From Phycisphaerales bacterium (GTDB lineage: Bacteria > Planctomycetota > Phycisphaerae > UBA1845 > Fen-1342), in contig JADJXS010000001.1 in NCBI GenBank assembly GCA_016710275.1, positions 434,001-498,000 on the forward strand: a stretch of 64,000 nt of DNA. The letters are read 5' to 3'. Below the pieces are notes generated by a model, which did not search any database, was not told the DNA's origin, and saw only the letters and a list, made by a program, of their open reading frames with translations. Positions within the stretch are counted from its first letter, which is position 1. Every line of letters begins with the position of its first letter. Of this stretch, positions 30,114 through 39,439 are shown piece by piece. Made by a program: the position numbers and the translations under genes.

Positions 30114-30141
30114 AACGGCATTTTACGCGGCCGGGCGCGCG

Positions 30142-30303
30142 CCGGGTGTTATTGCCGGTGGCATTGCCGGTGTTATTGCCGGTGGCATTGCCGGTGGCAT
30201 GCTTTCGCTGTACTCAGCGTAAGCATGCGCTCGAAACGTCGCCGATGACCGTGGCACCGCCCTTCCGGGCGGTGCAGCGCATCGGGCGGAAGCCCGATGC
30301 CAC
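30142..30303 (+). repeat. 12-bp tandem array plus R1 and R3 modules
   Basis: Alternating 12-bp units GGTGTTATTGCC and GGTGGCATTGCC run from about 30147 to 30196, then R1 at 30197-30228 (GCATGCTTTCGCTGTACTCA start) and R3 at 30251-30303 (GTGGCACCGCCCTTCCGGGC start). R3 ends in GATGCCACGTGC, directly at the left end of the IS110-family copy A. Confidence 0.85.
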
Positions 30304-30420
30304 GTGCTGGGTGAAACTATGAAGCGGAGGTCGGGCCGGCGGCTGCACGGTTCCTGAACTCGTGGTAAACCAGCGTTTCGTGTTTGAGTCGAATCGTTGG
30401 CTTCCACACAGGAGAAGACC

Positions 30421-31431
30421 GTGAAGAAGTTCGTCGGCGTCGACCTCCACAAGCAGCGTATCGTGGTCTGCGTTGTGAACCAAGCGCGGCAAGTGCTCAC
30501 TTCGGCCCGTTTCACCAATGCCGAGTCGATCAAGCTGGCGGCCTGGTTGAAGGCGCTCGGCTCATTCGACCTGGTGCTCGAAGCGACCGCCAGCTACGAG
30601 TGGTTCGTGAAGCTGGTCGAGCCGCTGGCTGGGCGTGTGCTGCTCGCTCATCCACGCAAAATGCGGATCATCGCCGAGAGCACGCGCAAGAGCGACAAGG
30701 TGGACGCCCGCGTGCTGGCGGAGTTCCTGGCGCTGGACATGATTCCGCCGGCGCACCGACCGACGCCGCGGCAGCAAGCACCGCAAGCTGGTGCGGCGGC
30801 GGGTCTGCGTACGGGCGCGGCTGACGTCGATCAAGAACCGCATCCGGCACGTGGCGGCCGAGTACAACGCGGACCGCAGGGATCTGTTCACGAGCGAGAG
30901 CCTGAAGTACCTGCGGGGCTGAAGCTCGACCCCGTCGATCGCTGGCTCGTGCAGCGCCTGCTGCGCGAGTTGAAGTTGTATCGCGACGAGCTGAAGGCCG
31001 TCGATCGGCAGCTGGCGGCCTTCGCCCGCACAGCGCCGGCCGCCGAAGCGGGCCACCGTGCGCTGCTGGATTCGATTCCGGCCGTCGGACCGGTGACGCG
31101 CGAGACGTTCCTGGCGGAGGTCGCCGGGCCGGAGCGTTTCGGCTCGCAGAAGAAGCTGACCAGCTACGTCGGCCTTGCGCCCGGACAGCGCGAGTCGGCC
31201 GGCAGGCGCCACGACCTGGGCATCACGCACAGCGGCTCGCCGATTCTGCGCTGGGTGCTGCACCAGGCCGCCTGGCAACTGGTGCGGCGGCTCGTCGCCC
31301 TGGCGACTGACCTTCGAGCGGCTGGCCCTGCGCCGCGGAAAGAAGAAGGCCATTACCGCCATCGCGCGGAGGCTGCTGTGTCTGATGCTGGCCGTCATCC
31401 GCAGCGGACGGCCGTACCAGAACGGCCGTAA
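30421..31431 (+). pseudogene. IS110-family transposase, frameshifted (copy A)
   Basis: The GTG start at 30421 follows AGGAG by 6 nt. The DEDD RuvC-like part begins with FVGVDLHKQRIVVCVVNQ and continues with LVLEATASYEWF and KSDKVDARVLAEF. Two bases are missing near 30775 and one near 30915, so about 50 residues are read out of frame before the frame returns at LKLDPVDRWLVQRLL. An extra G near 31290 shifts the last 45 residues. The C-terminal Tnp_20-like part (SIPAVGPVTRETFLAEVAGP, SGSPILRWVLHQAAWQ), with the catalytic Ser region, is intact up to there. Confidence 0.85.
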
Positions 31432-31434
31432 GCA

Positions 31435-31889
31435 GCGCTGGCGGCGACGCCCTCGGCGGCCTGAGGATCCAGCGCGCCGGCGAGTCAGCGGCGCAGCGTG
31501 CAACCGTCCACCATGGCAGCGAAACGCGTCTGCGTGCGTAGCGCGGACGCACGGAACGAAACGAATGCGAAGCGCTTGGTGTGGAGGAGCGGCGACGTGA
31601 CGAACCGGCGGACGACCCCGCGGCATGGCAGGAGCGCGTTCCCAATCGCGCGGATCTCGAATAGATGCCTGAGCCGTCACGCGTCACGCCGCCCCCGCTC
31701 GTCAACATCTCCGAGGGAGGCCCTCCCTCGGCCTCGGGCTCTGGGCCTGTGCGGAAGAGAGTCAGCCCCAACGTCGCGACGCCGGCTGAGATGGGACAGA
31801 TCGACCGACGCCGACGGCGACGGGCCTGACGGAAGAATCTTCCAAACAGAACCGCAGCCGCCCCTTGACATCGTTCGCTTCATAGATGC
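31435..31889 (+). ncRNA. Candidate bridge/seeker RNA region of type 1 IS110 element, copy A
   Basis: Noncoding 3' part of the element, conserved with copies B and C apart from a 60-bp deletion. It holds GGCATGGCA at 31622-31630, a 9-nt complement to the insertion target TGCCATGCC, a perfect GAGGGAGG/CCTCCCTC stem-loop further on, and GCCGACGG near 31811, identical to the target right side. Known IS1111/IS110 guide RNAs map to the noncoding end, with loops matching target and donor. The exact RNA ends are unknown. Confidence 0.45.
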
Positions 31890-31916
31890 CATGCCGACGG
31901 CTTTGCGTCGGCATGC
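31890..31916 (+). repeat. R2 palindrome at the right end of IS110 copy A
   Basis: CATGCCGACGGCTTTGCGTC plus GGCATGC. It is the right half of the composite repeat in which copy A sits. 31917-32055 up to nuoG shows no further feature, although the nuoG promoter must lie here or inside the element. Confidence 0.85.
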
Positions 31917-32055
31917 TCCTGGTCTTCGGCCGATGGCTCCGCCGGTGTGGAATCCCGTCTCAGTCGCGGCTACACTCCGTCGCGCCGTCCGCTGACGCAT
32001 CGCTGCAGTAACGCCGGGTCAGCCCGCGGCTTTTCGCCGGATTTCGCGAGCGCTT

Positions 32056-33663
32056 ATGCCCAGCATCATCATCGACGGACGCACCATCCAATGCCGCGAC
32101 GGCATCCCCGTTCTGCGGGCCGCCCTCGAAGCCGGGATGGACATCCCCCACTATTGCTACCACCCCGGCCTCTCCATCGTCGCCAGTTGCCGGCTGTGCC
32201 TGATGGAGATGAAAGCGCCCGACCCCAAGACGCGCGAGCCGGTCTGGAGCACCAAGCTGACCCCCTCCTGCCAGACCCCCGTCAAGGACGGCATGGAGGT
32301 GCGCTTCAACTCCCCCGGCGTGCAGAGCAACCAGCAGCACGTCATGGAGTACTACCTGCTCAACCACCCGCTGGATTGCCCTGTCTGCGACAAGGCCGGC
32401 GAGTGTCGCCTGCAGGACTACACCGAGGCCTATGGCCCCGCGACCAGCCGCATGGTCGAGGAAAAGCACAAGAACCCCAAGAAGGACATCGGCCCGCACA
32501 CCCTGCTCTACAGCGACCGCTGCGTGATGTGCACGCGCTGCGTCCGCTTCACCCGCGAGGTCTCCGGCGACGCCCAACTGGCCGTCGTGGACCGCGGAAA
32601 CCGCGCCGAGATCGACGTCTTCCCCGGCGAGCCGCTCGACAACCCGCTGCAGGGCAACGTCGTCGATATCTGCCCCGTCGGCGCCCTGCTCGACAAGGAA
32701 TTCCTCTTCAAGCAGCGCGTCTGGGAATTGCGCTCCCGCGACAGCGTCTGCCCCGGCTGCGCCCGCGGCTGCACGACGCACATCGACTATTCCGAGACCA
32801 CCGGCCAGATCAAGCGCATCCGCCCGCGCTTCAACGAAAAGGTCAACCAGTGGTGGATGTGCGACGAGGGCCGCTTCGGCTGGCAGCACGTCCATAGCCG
32901 TCAGCGTCTGTCGCAGCCGCGGCTTCGCGACCCCGGCGCGGAGCGCAACCTGCGCTGGGAGGAGCTGCCCGCACTGCTGACGCAGCGCCTCGGCGCCGCC
33001 GCAAAGGCCGATCGCGGCACGCAGGTCGCCGTGGTGCTCAGCCCGCATCTGTCCTGCGAGGAAGCCTGGCTCCTGGCGAAATTCATCCGCAAGGTCGCAC
33101 CGCAGGCGACGCTGGTCGGCGGCTACGTTCCGGTCGTCGGCCAGGATCAGAAATTCCCCGCCGGCTTCGTCATTCTGTCGGAAAAAACGCCCAATCGGCG
33201 CGGAATCGAACGAATCATCACCGCCGCCGGCGGCCCGCAGATGCGCTGGGACGAGTTCGTCTCCGCCGCCGGCGCGGGACGCTTCAGCGCGGCCTACATC
33301 ACCGGCGGCTATCCCGCGCCATGGCTCAGCACGACGGCCGCCGCGGCGCTGGCGCGGGTCGGGCTGCTGATCACGCACGACCTGTTCTCGTCGGCGCTGG
33401 TGGATTCGGCCGCCATCGTGCTGCCCGGTTCAACCTGGGCGGAGCGCGAGGGCAGCTTCATCAACGTCGACGGCCTGGTGCAGGCCTTCGACCGCGCAAT
33501 TCCGCCGCTCGAAGGCGTCAAGACCGAAGGGCAGTTCTTCGCCGAACTGGCCGGCGAGAGCGGGCTGTACCGGGCGAAGAAGACTCGCGAGAAAATGGCG
33601 GCGCAGATGCCGGAGTTCGCGGCGCCCTTCGTGCCTTCGAAGGAACCGCAGCACGCGCACTAG
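32056..33663 (+). CDS. nuoG: NADH-quinone oxidoreductase subunit G
   Basis: 535 aa; carries iron-sulfur clusters in the peripheral arm of respiratory complex I. The N-terminal 2Fe-2S ferredoxin domain has Cys in YCYHPG, ASCRLC and PSCQTP (residues about 34-77). The N5 site (His in LLNHPLDCPVCDKAGEC) and the N4 site (CVMCTRCVRFTRE, then ICPVGAL) follow. A 4Fe-4S Mo/W-bis-MGD-type segment (VCPGCARGCTT) is present. The C-terminal molybdopterin-like domain is shorter than in E. coli NuoG (about 900 aa), as in many non-proteobacteria. It is followed by nuoH after 159 bp and nuoI, with no other nuo gene in the window. Confidence 0.95.
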   Translation: MPSIIIDGRTIQCRDGIPVLRAALEAGMDIPHYCYHPGLSIVASCRLCLMEMKAPDPKTREPVWSTKLTPSCQTPVKDGMEVRFNSPGVQSNQQHVMEYYLLNHPLDCPVCDKAGECRLQDYTEAYGPATSRMVEEKHKNPKKDIGPHTLLYSDRCVMCTRCVRFTREVSGDAQLAVVDRGNRAEIDVFPGEPLDNPLQGNVVDICPVGALLDKEFLFKQRVWELRSRDSVCPGCARGCTTHIDYSETTGQIKRIRPRFNEKVNQWWMCDEGRFGWQHVHSRQRLSQPRLRDPGAERNLRWEELPALLTQRLGAAAKADRGTQVAVVLSPHLSCEEAWLLAKFIRKVAPQATLVGGYVPVVGQDQKFPAGFVILSEKTPNRRGIERIITAAGGPQMRWDEFVSAAGAGRFSAAYITGGYPAPWLSTTAAAALARVGLLITHDLFSSALVDSAAIVLPGSTWAEREGSFINVDGLVQAFDRAIPPLEGVKTEGQFFAELAGESGLYRAKKTREKMAAQMPEFAAPFVPSKEPQHAH

Positions 33664-33822
33664 CGCGGCACGTTCGCGTCCGGCACGGCTCACCGAGCAG
33701 CGGCTGTCGGACGGAGTTGGCCGACAGAATGAACAGGGCCGCGGTGTGCCACAGCCGTGTCGGCGGGTGGCCTTGCCCGCGGAGACGGTCGCCGAAGCGC
33801 CGCAGGAGCAGCAGGCAGCAAC

Positions 33823-35079
33823 ATGATCGACGCGCTGATGGAAATGATCGCCTACCTGATGGACGCTGGCCGCTGGTTCCTCGCGAACCAGTTCACATTC
33901 TCGATCCTGATGGCGGCCATCGTGCTACTGGGGCCGCTGATCCACGGCTGCGCCGTCTGCATCCTCGCCGAGCGAAAACTCTCGGGCTACATCCAGGACC
34001 GTAAAGGCCCCAACCGCGTCGGCCCCTGGGGACTGTTTCAGCCCATTGCCGACGGCGTCAAGTTCATCCTCAAGGAGGATTACACCCCCGGCCACGTCGA
34101 TCGCCCCACGTTCATCCTCGCGCCCGCCATCGCCTTCATCACGGCCCTGCTCGGCTTCGTCATCATCCCCTGGGCCGGCGACATTCACTGGCCGTGGATG
34201 GAGCCGGGGCAGACCGTCAGCACCCAGGCCGCCAGCCTCGACGTCGGCTTCCTGTACGTCCTGGCCGTCGGCTCGCTGGCCGTTTACGGCGTCGTGCTGG
34301 CCGGCTGGGCGAGCAACAACAAGTACGCCTTCTACGGCGGCATGCGCGCCACCGCCCAGATGCTCAGCTACGAGGTGCCGCTGGGGCTGGCGCTGCTGGC
34401 GATTCTGCTGGTCGGCGGCAGCCTGCGCCTGGAGCTGCTGGTCGCCGAGCAATCCGCCACCGGGCTGTGGTTCGTGGCGTTTCAGCCGATCGCGTTCATC
34501 ATGGTGCTGATCGCGTCGCTGGCCGAGGCCAACCGCGCACCCTTCGACCTGGCCGAGTGCGAACAGGAACTGATCGCCGGTTTCCACGTCGAATACGGCT
34601 CCATGAAATTCGCCATGTTCCCCCTCGGCGAATACGCCCACATGATGACCAGCGCCGCAATCATGACCGCGGTGTTCTTCGGCGGCTGGCACCTGTGGGG
34701 CGTGACCGACCCGGCCGACACCACGCTGCTGGGCGCCGCCCTGAAATTCACCATCTTCTGGGCCAAGATCGCCGCCTTCATCGGGCTGTTCATGCTGATC
34801 CGCTGGACCGTCCCGCGCTTCCGCTACGACCAGCTCATGCGCGTGGCGTGGAAATCCATGGTCCCGATGGGGCTGGGCCTCGTGATCGGAAACGGCCTGC
34901 TGGTCTACATGGGCTGGCACAAGTCGCTGCCCGCCAACCTGGCGGTCAACGCCGCCGTGCTGATCGTCGCCATCATCGTGTCGTCGATGAGCAGCACGCC
35001 CGTCACCGGCCGGCAGGTGTACATGCCCGCGGTGCAGGTGGCGCCTGCCGCCGGCCGCTCCGCCGCCCCGCGCGGCTGA
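33823..35079 (+). CDS. nuoH: NADH-quinone oxidoreductase subunit H
   Basis: 418 aa from the ATG at 33823, chosen because the first membrane helix begins just after it. The in-frame GTG at 33757 adds only low-complexity residues. An integral membrane subunit at the quinone-binding junction of complex I. Conserved features: CILAERKLSGYIQDRKGPNR after helix 1, FQPIADGVKFILKED, the loop APAIAFITALLGFVIIPW, and the quinone-site region EANRAPFDLAECEQELIAGF with its Glu cluster, then EYGSMKFAMFPLGEYAHM. Eight or nine hydrophobic segments are visible, as expected. Confidence 0.97.
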   Translation: MIDALMEMIAYLMDAGRWFLANQFTFSILMAAIVLLGPLIHGCAVCILAERKLSGYIQDRKGPNRVGPWGLFQPIADGVKFILKEDYTPGHVDRPTFILAPAIAFITALLGFVIIPWAGDIHWPWMEPGQTVSTQAASLDVGFLYVLAVGSLAVYGVVLAGWASNNKYAFYGGMRATAQMLSYEVPLGLALLAILLVGGSLRLELLVAEQSATGLWFVAFQPIAFIMVLIASLAEANRAPFDLAECEQELIAGFHVEYGSMKFAMFPLGEYAHMMTSAAIMTAVFFGGWHLWGVTDPADTTLLGAALKFTIFWAKIAAFIGLFMLIRWTVPRFRYDQLMRVAWKSMVPMGLGLVIGNGLLVYMGWHKSLPANLAVNAAVLIVAIIVSSMSSTPVTGRQVYMPAVQVAPAAGRSAAPRG

Positions 35080-35129
35080 CCCCCGAAAGTTCCGCGCCGC
35101 GCCCGCCGCGGCTGCATAGGATGTAGAGC

Positions 35130-35723
35130 ATGATTCGCGACGAAGACCTGCTGATCCTCGAGCCGCCCGAACTGACCGCCGTCGAGCGGCTCTACCTGCC
35201 GCAGATCATCAGCGGCTTCCGCACCACGCTGCGCCACATGTTCAACATCAAGCGGCGAAATCGCGTGGTCGTGCAATACCCCGAGCAGAAGCGCGAGCTG
35301 CGCGTCTCGAACTACCGCGGCGTCCACCGCCTGAACAAAGACCCCGACGGCCGCATCGCCTGCGTCGCCTGCTTCATGTGCAGCACCGCCTGCCCGGCCC
35401 ACTGCATCCACATCGAAGCCGGCGAGTCGCCCTGGCCCGACCGCGAAAAATATCCGGTCAAGTTCGACATCGACGAACTGCGCTGCATCTACTGCGGCAT
35501 GTGCGAGGAAGCCTGCCCCTGCGACGCCATTGAGCTGACCCCGCACTACGACATCGTCGGCCGAACCCGCGAAGAAATGATCTTCGACAAGGAGAAGCTG
35601 CTGGACGTCTTTGATCGCACCAAGGACGCCAAGCCGCGCAAGAATCCCCCTGTCACCGACTACGGCCTGACCGGCGGACAGGACAAATCCGTCGGCCAGC
35701 CGACCGCGCACCCGAAACTATGA
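35130..35723 (+). CDS. nuoI: NADH-quinone oxidoreductase subunit I
   Basis: 197 aa; carries the two 4Fe-4S clusters N6a and N6b that pass electrons towards the quinone. Both ferredoxin motifs are complete: CVACFMCSTACPAHCIHIEA near 80 and CIYCGMCEEACPCDAIEL near 123. A short N-terminal amphipathic helix (LYLPQIISGFRTTLRHM) is typical of NuoI. The ATG at 35130 lies 50 bp after nuoH. The next small gene starts 57 bp downstream. Confidence 0.97.
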   Translation: MIRDEDLLILEPPELTAVERLYLPQIISGFRTTLRHMFNIKRRNRVVVQYPEQKRELRVSNYRGVHRLNKDPDGRIACVACFMCSTACPAHCIHIEAGESPWPDREKYPVKFDIDELRCIYCGMCEEACPCDAIELTPHYDIVGRTREEMIFDKEKLLDVFDRTKDAKPRKNPPVTDYGLTGGQDKSVGQPTAHPKL

Positions 35724-35779
35724 CGACCCCGCAACCGCCGAGCCGTCCGACCGCCGTCCCCAACCAAGGGAGTTGCCCC

Positions 35780-35914
35780 ATGAAAACCCGCAATCGCTGG
35801 CTGCTCATCATCAGCGCCGCGGCCGCCGGCACCGTCGCCCAGGGCGGATGTGTCGTCACCGAAGTGCTCGAAACCATCGCGCTGGCCTTCTCGATCGTGG
35901 ACGTCTGGGTCTAG
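35780..35914 (+). CDS. 44-aa putative lipoprotein
   Basis: ATG at 35780 with AGGGAG about 8 nt upstream. The product has KTRNRW, a hydrophobic stretch (LLIISAAAAGTVAQGGC) that reads as a lipoprotein-type signal with Cys near 24, and a short hydrophobic tail (TEVLETIALAFSIVDVW). An earlier in-frame ATG at 35720, overlapping the nuoI stop, would add 20 Pro-rich residues and hide the signal, so it is less likely. Function unknown. Confidence 0.55.
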   Translation: MKTRNRWLLIISAAAAGTVAQGGCVVTEVLETIALAFSIVDVWV

Positions 35915-35931
35915 GCCGCCCGAGCACCGCG

Positions 35932-36402
35932 ATGGCCGCCCACTGGCTCATCAAGAGCGACCCCGACGAATACTCCGCGCTCGACCTCGAACGCGACGGC
36001 TCAACCAACTGGGAAGGCGTCCGCAATGCCGCCGCCCAGCTTCACCTCCGCGCCATGCGCCCCGGCGACCGCCTGCTGATCTACCACACCGGCGACGAGA
36101 AAAGCGTCGTCGCGCACGGCACGGTCGCCTCCGACCCGCTACCCGACCCCGGCGATCCCGCCGGCAAGCGCGTCGCCGTGCAGGTTCGCTTTGGCGGCCG
36201 GCTGCAGCGCCCCGTCCCGCTTTCCGAAATCCGGGCCGACCCCGCTTTCGCCGAACTCGCGCTCGTGCGCATCGGCCGGCTCTCCGTCATGCCAGTCTCG
36301 CCGCCGCAGTGGAACCGCCTGCTGGAACAGAGCGAAAGAACCGCCGCCGCCGCCGCCCCGACGGCCCGCCCGCAGAAGCCCCGCAGGCGTCGAAAACTGT
36401 AG
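35932..36402 (+). CDS. EVE domain-containing protein
   Basis: 156 aa from the ATG at 35932. EVE domains (PUA-like fold) bind modified bases in DNA or RNA. Seen: HWLIKSDPDEYSALDLERDG at the N-terminus, TNWEGVRNAAAQLHLRAMRP with the conserved Trp and Arg-Asn, GDRLLIYHTGDEKSVVAHG, and LVRIGRLSVMPVSPPQWNRL near the C-terminus. The last 20 residues are a basic tail. Stand-alone EVE proteins like this are common, and some occur near restriction systems; no such system lies here. Confidence 0.92.
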   Translation: MAAHWLIKSDPDEYSALDLERDGSTNWEGVRNAAAQLHLRAMRPGDRLLIYHTGDEKSVVAHGTVASDPLPDPGDPAGKRVAVQVRFGGRLQRPVPLSEIRADPAFAELALVRIGRLSVMPVSPPQWNRLLEQSERTAAAAAPTARPQKPRRRRKL

Positions 36403-36543
36403 AGGCCGCGTGCCGTGCGTTGTTCGCGGCCGATGGGCGGGGTAGATTGTCCGGGAATCGGGGGGATGGGTGTCACCCGCGAGCCGGGCGATTGACCGCC
36501 TTGCGCCCCGCTCGCGCACTGTCAATTTCAGGGAGCAATGCAC

Positions 36544-39283
36544 ATGCGCATCCGCCCGTGGTTGTCCGTCACTTCCATTGCCCTGCTGTCGCTTGGCGCA
36601 TCCGCCGCGCTGGCGCAGGAGGCCAAGCCCGATGAGGCCAAAGCCGCCGATGTCAAGGCCGCCGAGGCCCGCAAGCCCAAGCGCTTCCCCGACTTCGCCG
36701 AAGTCACCAAGGACATGAAGGCCGAGGAGGGGCTGTTCACGGTCTATCGCTACGACCCCTCCGACAAGGAAAAGGACCCTGAGAAGGTGCTGTTGCGCAT
36801 CCCGCGGGCACTTCTCAAGGAAGACCTGCTCTTCGCAACCAGCATCAGCGGCGGCGGCCCGCTGACCGGCTTCCAGACCACCGACTGGCTGGTCCGCGGC
36901 GAGGTGATCGACAAGCACTTCAAGCTCGTCACCCCCGACGTGCGCTGGATCACCAAGGACGACAAGCCCGTCGCCGACGTCATCCGCCGCACCTACTCCG
37001 AAAGCTACATCGCCTCGACCCCGATCGTGACCATGTCCGGCCAGGACCCGGTCATCGACCTGGGCGCCCTGCTCAAGGGCGATCTGCTCGGCTTCGGCGA
37101 AAACATCCGTTCCGACCTGAGCCGCTTCACCAAGGTCAAGGTCTTCCCGGACAACGTACTGATCGAGGTCGAACTGGCCGTCCAGCAGCGCGGCGGCCGC
37201 GGCGGAGACACCATCTCCATCGCCTACGCCTTCCAGCGGCTGCCCAAGCTCGGCACCTACAAGCCGCGCGCCGCCGATCAGCGCATCGGCTACTTCATGA
37301 CCACCCGCGTCGACTGGTCCAAGCCCAGCGAAGCCCGCGAAACCGCCGAGCGCTACATCAACCGCTGGCACCTTGAAAAGCGCGACCCGTCGCTCGAGCT
37401 CAGCCCGCCCAAGAAGCCCATCGTCTTCATCATCGAGAAGACCGTGCCGATCCAGTGGCGCCGCTGGGTGCGCCTCGGCATCGAGGAGTGGAACAAGGCC
37501 TTCGAGGACATCGGCTTCGTCGACGCCATCGTCGTCCAGCAGCAGACCGACGACAACGAGTACGCCTCCTACGACCCCGAGGACGCCCGCTACAACTTCT
37601 TCCGCTGGATCGTCTCCGGCCGCGCCTTCGCCATGGGGCCGTCACGCCCCGACCCGCGCACCGGCCAGATCCTCGACGCCGACATCCTCTTCGACGATTC
37701 CTTCGTCCGTGCGTGGATGAACAACCAGTTCGACATTTTCACCCCGCCGGCCATCGCCCGCGAAAACGCGCCGTGGCTTGACCTCTACCAGCAGCGCTTC
37801 CCCGATCTGCTGCCGCACTTCCTGCGTGACCCGCACGTGCAGCTCGTCGATCGCTACGGCATGGAGCGCGACCGGCAGATCGACAGCATGCTGCGCAGCA
37901 TGAACATGGACTGCGCCGCGCGCGGCTGCTCGCACGCCGAGGGTATCTCGCAGCAGCTCGCCCTGCTCAACACCACCATGCTGGCCACCGGCTCGGGCAA
38001 GAAAGTCCCCGAAAAGCTCATCGGCCAGGCCATCGCCGAGGTCGTGACCCACGAGGTCGGCCACACCCTGGGCCTGCGCCACAACTTCAAGTCCTCCGCC
38101 TGGCTGAGCATGGAGGAAGTCCGCCGTCGTCGCGACGGAACCGATGAGCCGACCACCGCCTCCGTGATGGACTACAACCCGCTGCTCTTCTTCGCCGACG
38201 ACGAGCTGGACAAGCTCCGCCACGTCGTCACCCCGACCATCGGCCCGTATGACCGCTGGGCGATCGAGTACGGCTACAAAGTGCCGGGCAAGGAGGACAA
38301 GGGCGAGGACGAGATGCTCAAGGCCATCGCCTCGCGCCACGGCCAGCCCGGTCTCGACTACAACACCGACGAAGACACCATGGGGATCTTCTCCCCCGAT
38401 CCCTACACCAACCGCTATGACTTCTCCGACAACCAGTTGGACTGGGCGCGGGTGCGGATCGCGCTGGCCGACAAGCTGCTGGCCGGCATCCTTGACTGGG
38501 CCGCCCGCGAAGGCGACCCCCGCTACTTCACCACCCAGGCCTTCAACATCGTGCTCAACGAGCGCGCCCGCAACTTCGGATTCGTCGTCCGGCTGATCGG
38601 CGGCCTCTCCGCCAATCGCGACTACCACGGCGATCCGAGCAAGCGCCCCGCCTTCGTCCCGGTCGACGGCGAGACGCAGCGCGCCGCGCTCAAGTTCACC
38701 ATCGAGAACGTTCTGAGCGACCAGTTCTTCAAGATCCCGCCCGAGGTGCTCAACAACCTGACCGTGCCGCGCTGGAGCGACTGGGCCACCAACGCCCCGA
38801 TGCGCGTGGACTACCCGATCCACGAACGCATCGCGATGCTCCAGACCATGCCGCTGGTCAGCATGCTCAGCCCCATGCTGTTGCAGCGCCTCTACGACTC
38901 CGAACTCAAGAGCACCGACCCCCGCAAGTTCACCGCCGCCGAGCTGATCGTCGGCCTGCGCGACGGCGTCTGGGCCAGCGCCCTGCGCGCACCCGCCGGC
39001 ACCGCCAGCGACGCCCAGCCGATGATCCCCTCGACCGCCCGCAACCTGCAGCGCGAGCACCTGAACCTCATGCTCGGCCTGGCGCAGCTTCCGCCCGGCT
39101 CCGGGATGTCCGCCGATCTCAACGGCATGGTCCGCCAGGCGCTGCGCGAGCTGAGCGCACAGGCTCAACACCGCGCTCACCGGAAAGTCCGCCGACAAGA
39201 TCGACTTCGCCACCCGCGCGCATCTCACCGAGAGCCGCTCGCGGATCGAGCGCGTCCTCGAAGCGCAGTTCACCGCCCGCTGA
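36544..39283 (+). CDS. Zinc-dependent metalloprotease (DUF5117/DUF4953 type) with apparent frameshift near 39165
   Basis: The start at 36544 is preferred over the ATG at 36538 because GGGAG lies 8 nt upstream. A Sec signal peptide is visible (WLSVTSIALLSLGASAALAQ), so the enzyme is exported. The catalytic HExxHxxGxxH motif is in VTHEVGHTLGLRHNFKSS near residue 503; before it lie the DUF5117 region and VFIIEKTVPIQWRRWVRLGI. Around 39160-39172 the frame breaks. As sequenced it would run to 40113 through out-of-frame Arg-rich residues over the next gene. The alternative frame gives a sensible end (NTALTGKSADKIDFATRAHL, ending VLEAQFTAR) with stop at 39281-39283. Either a sequencing error or a real C-terminal mutation. 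Substrate unknown. Confidence 0.88.
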
Positions 39284-39439
39284 CCCGGGCGCAACGCGCG
39301 CCGACCCGCTTCGGCGGTCCGGCCCGAGAAATGAACCCGGCGGCCCCGGCGATTGCACCGCAGTCGTCGGGGCCGCGGTGCGCAGCCGCCCGATTGCGGT
39401 ACACTCTGACGCCATCCACGAACCCGAGGCACACCGACC

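Larger units (their letters stand above)
30308..31889 (+). mobile_element. IS110-family (IS1111-like) element, type 1, copy A
   Basis: 1582 bp, between GATGCCACGTGC (ending 30307) and CATGCCGACGG (starting 31890). At 63692-63917 the same composite repeat reads GTGCCATGCCGACGG without an insert, so this is an occupied/empty site pair. The subterminal inverted repeats are CTATGAAGCG (30317-30326) and CGCTTCATAG (31876-31885). Compared with copies B and C it lacks about 60 bp of the 3' noncoding region, including its only T-run. Confidence 0.9.
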
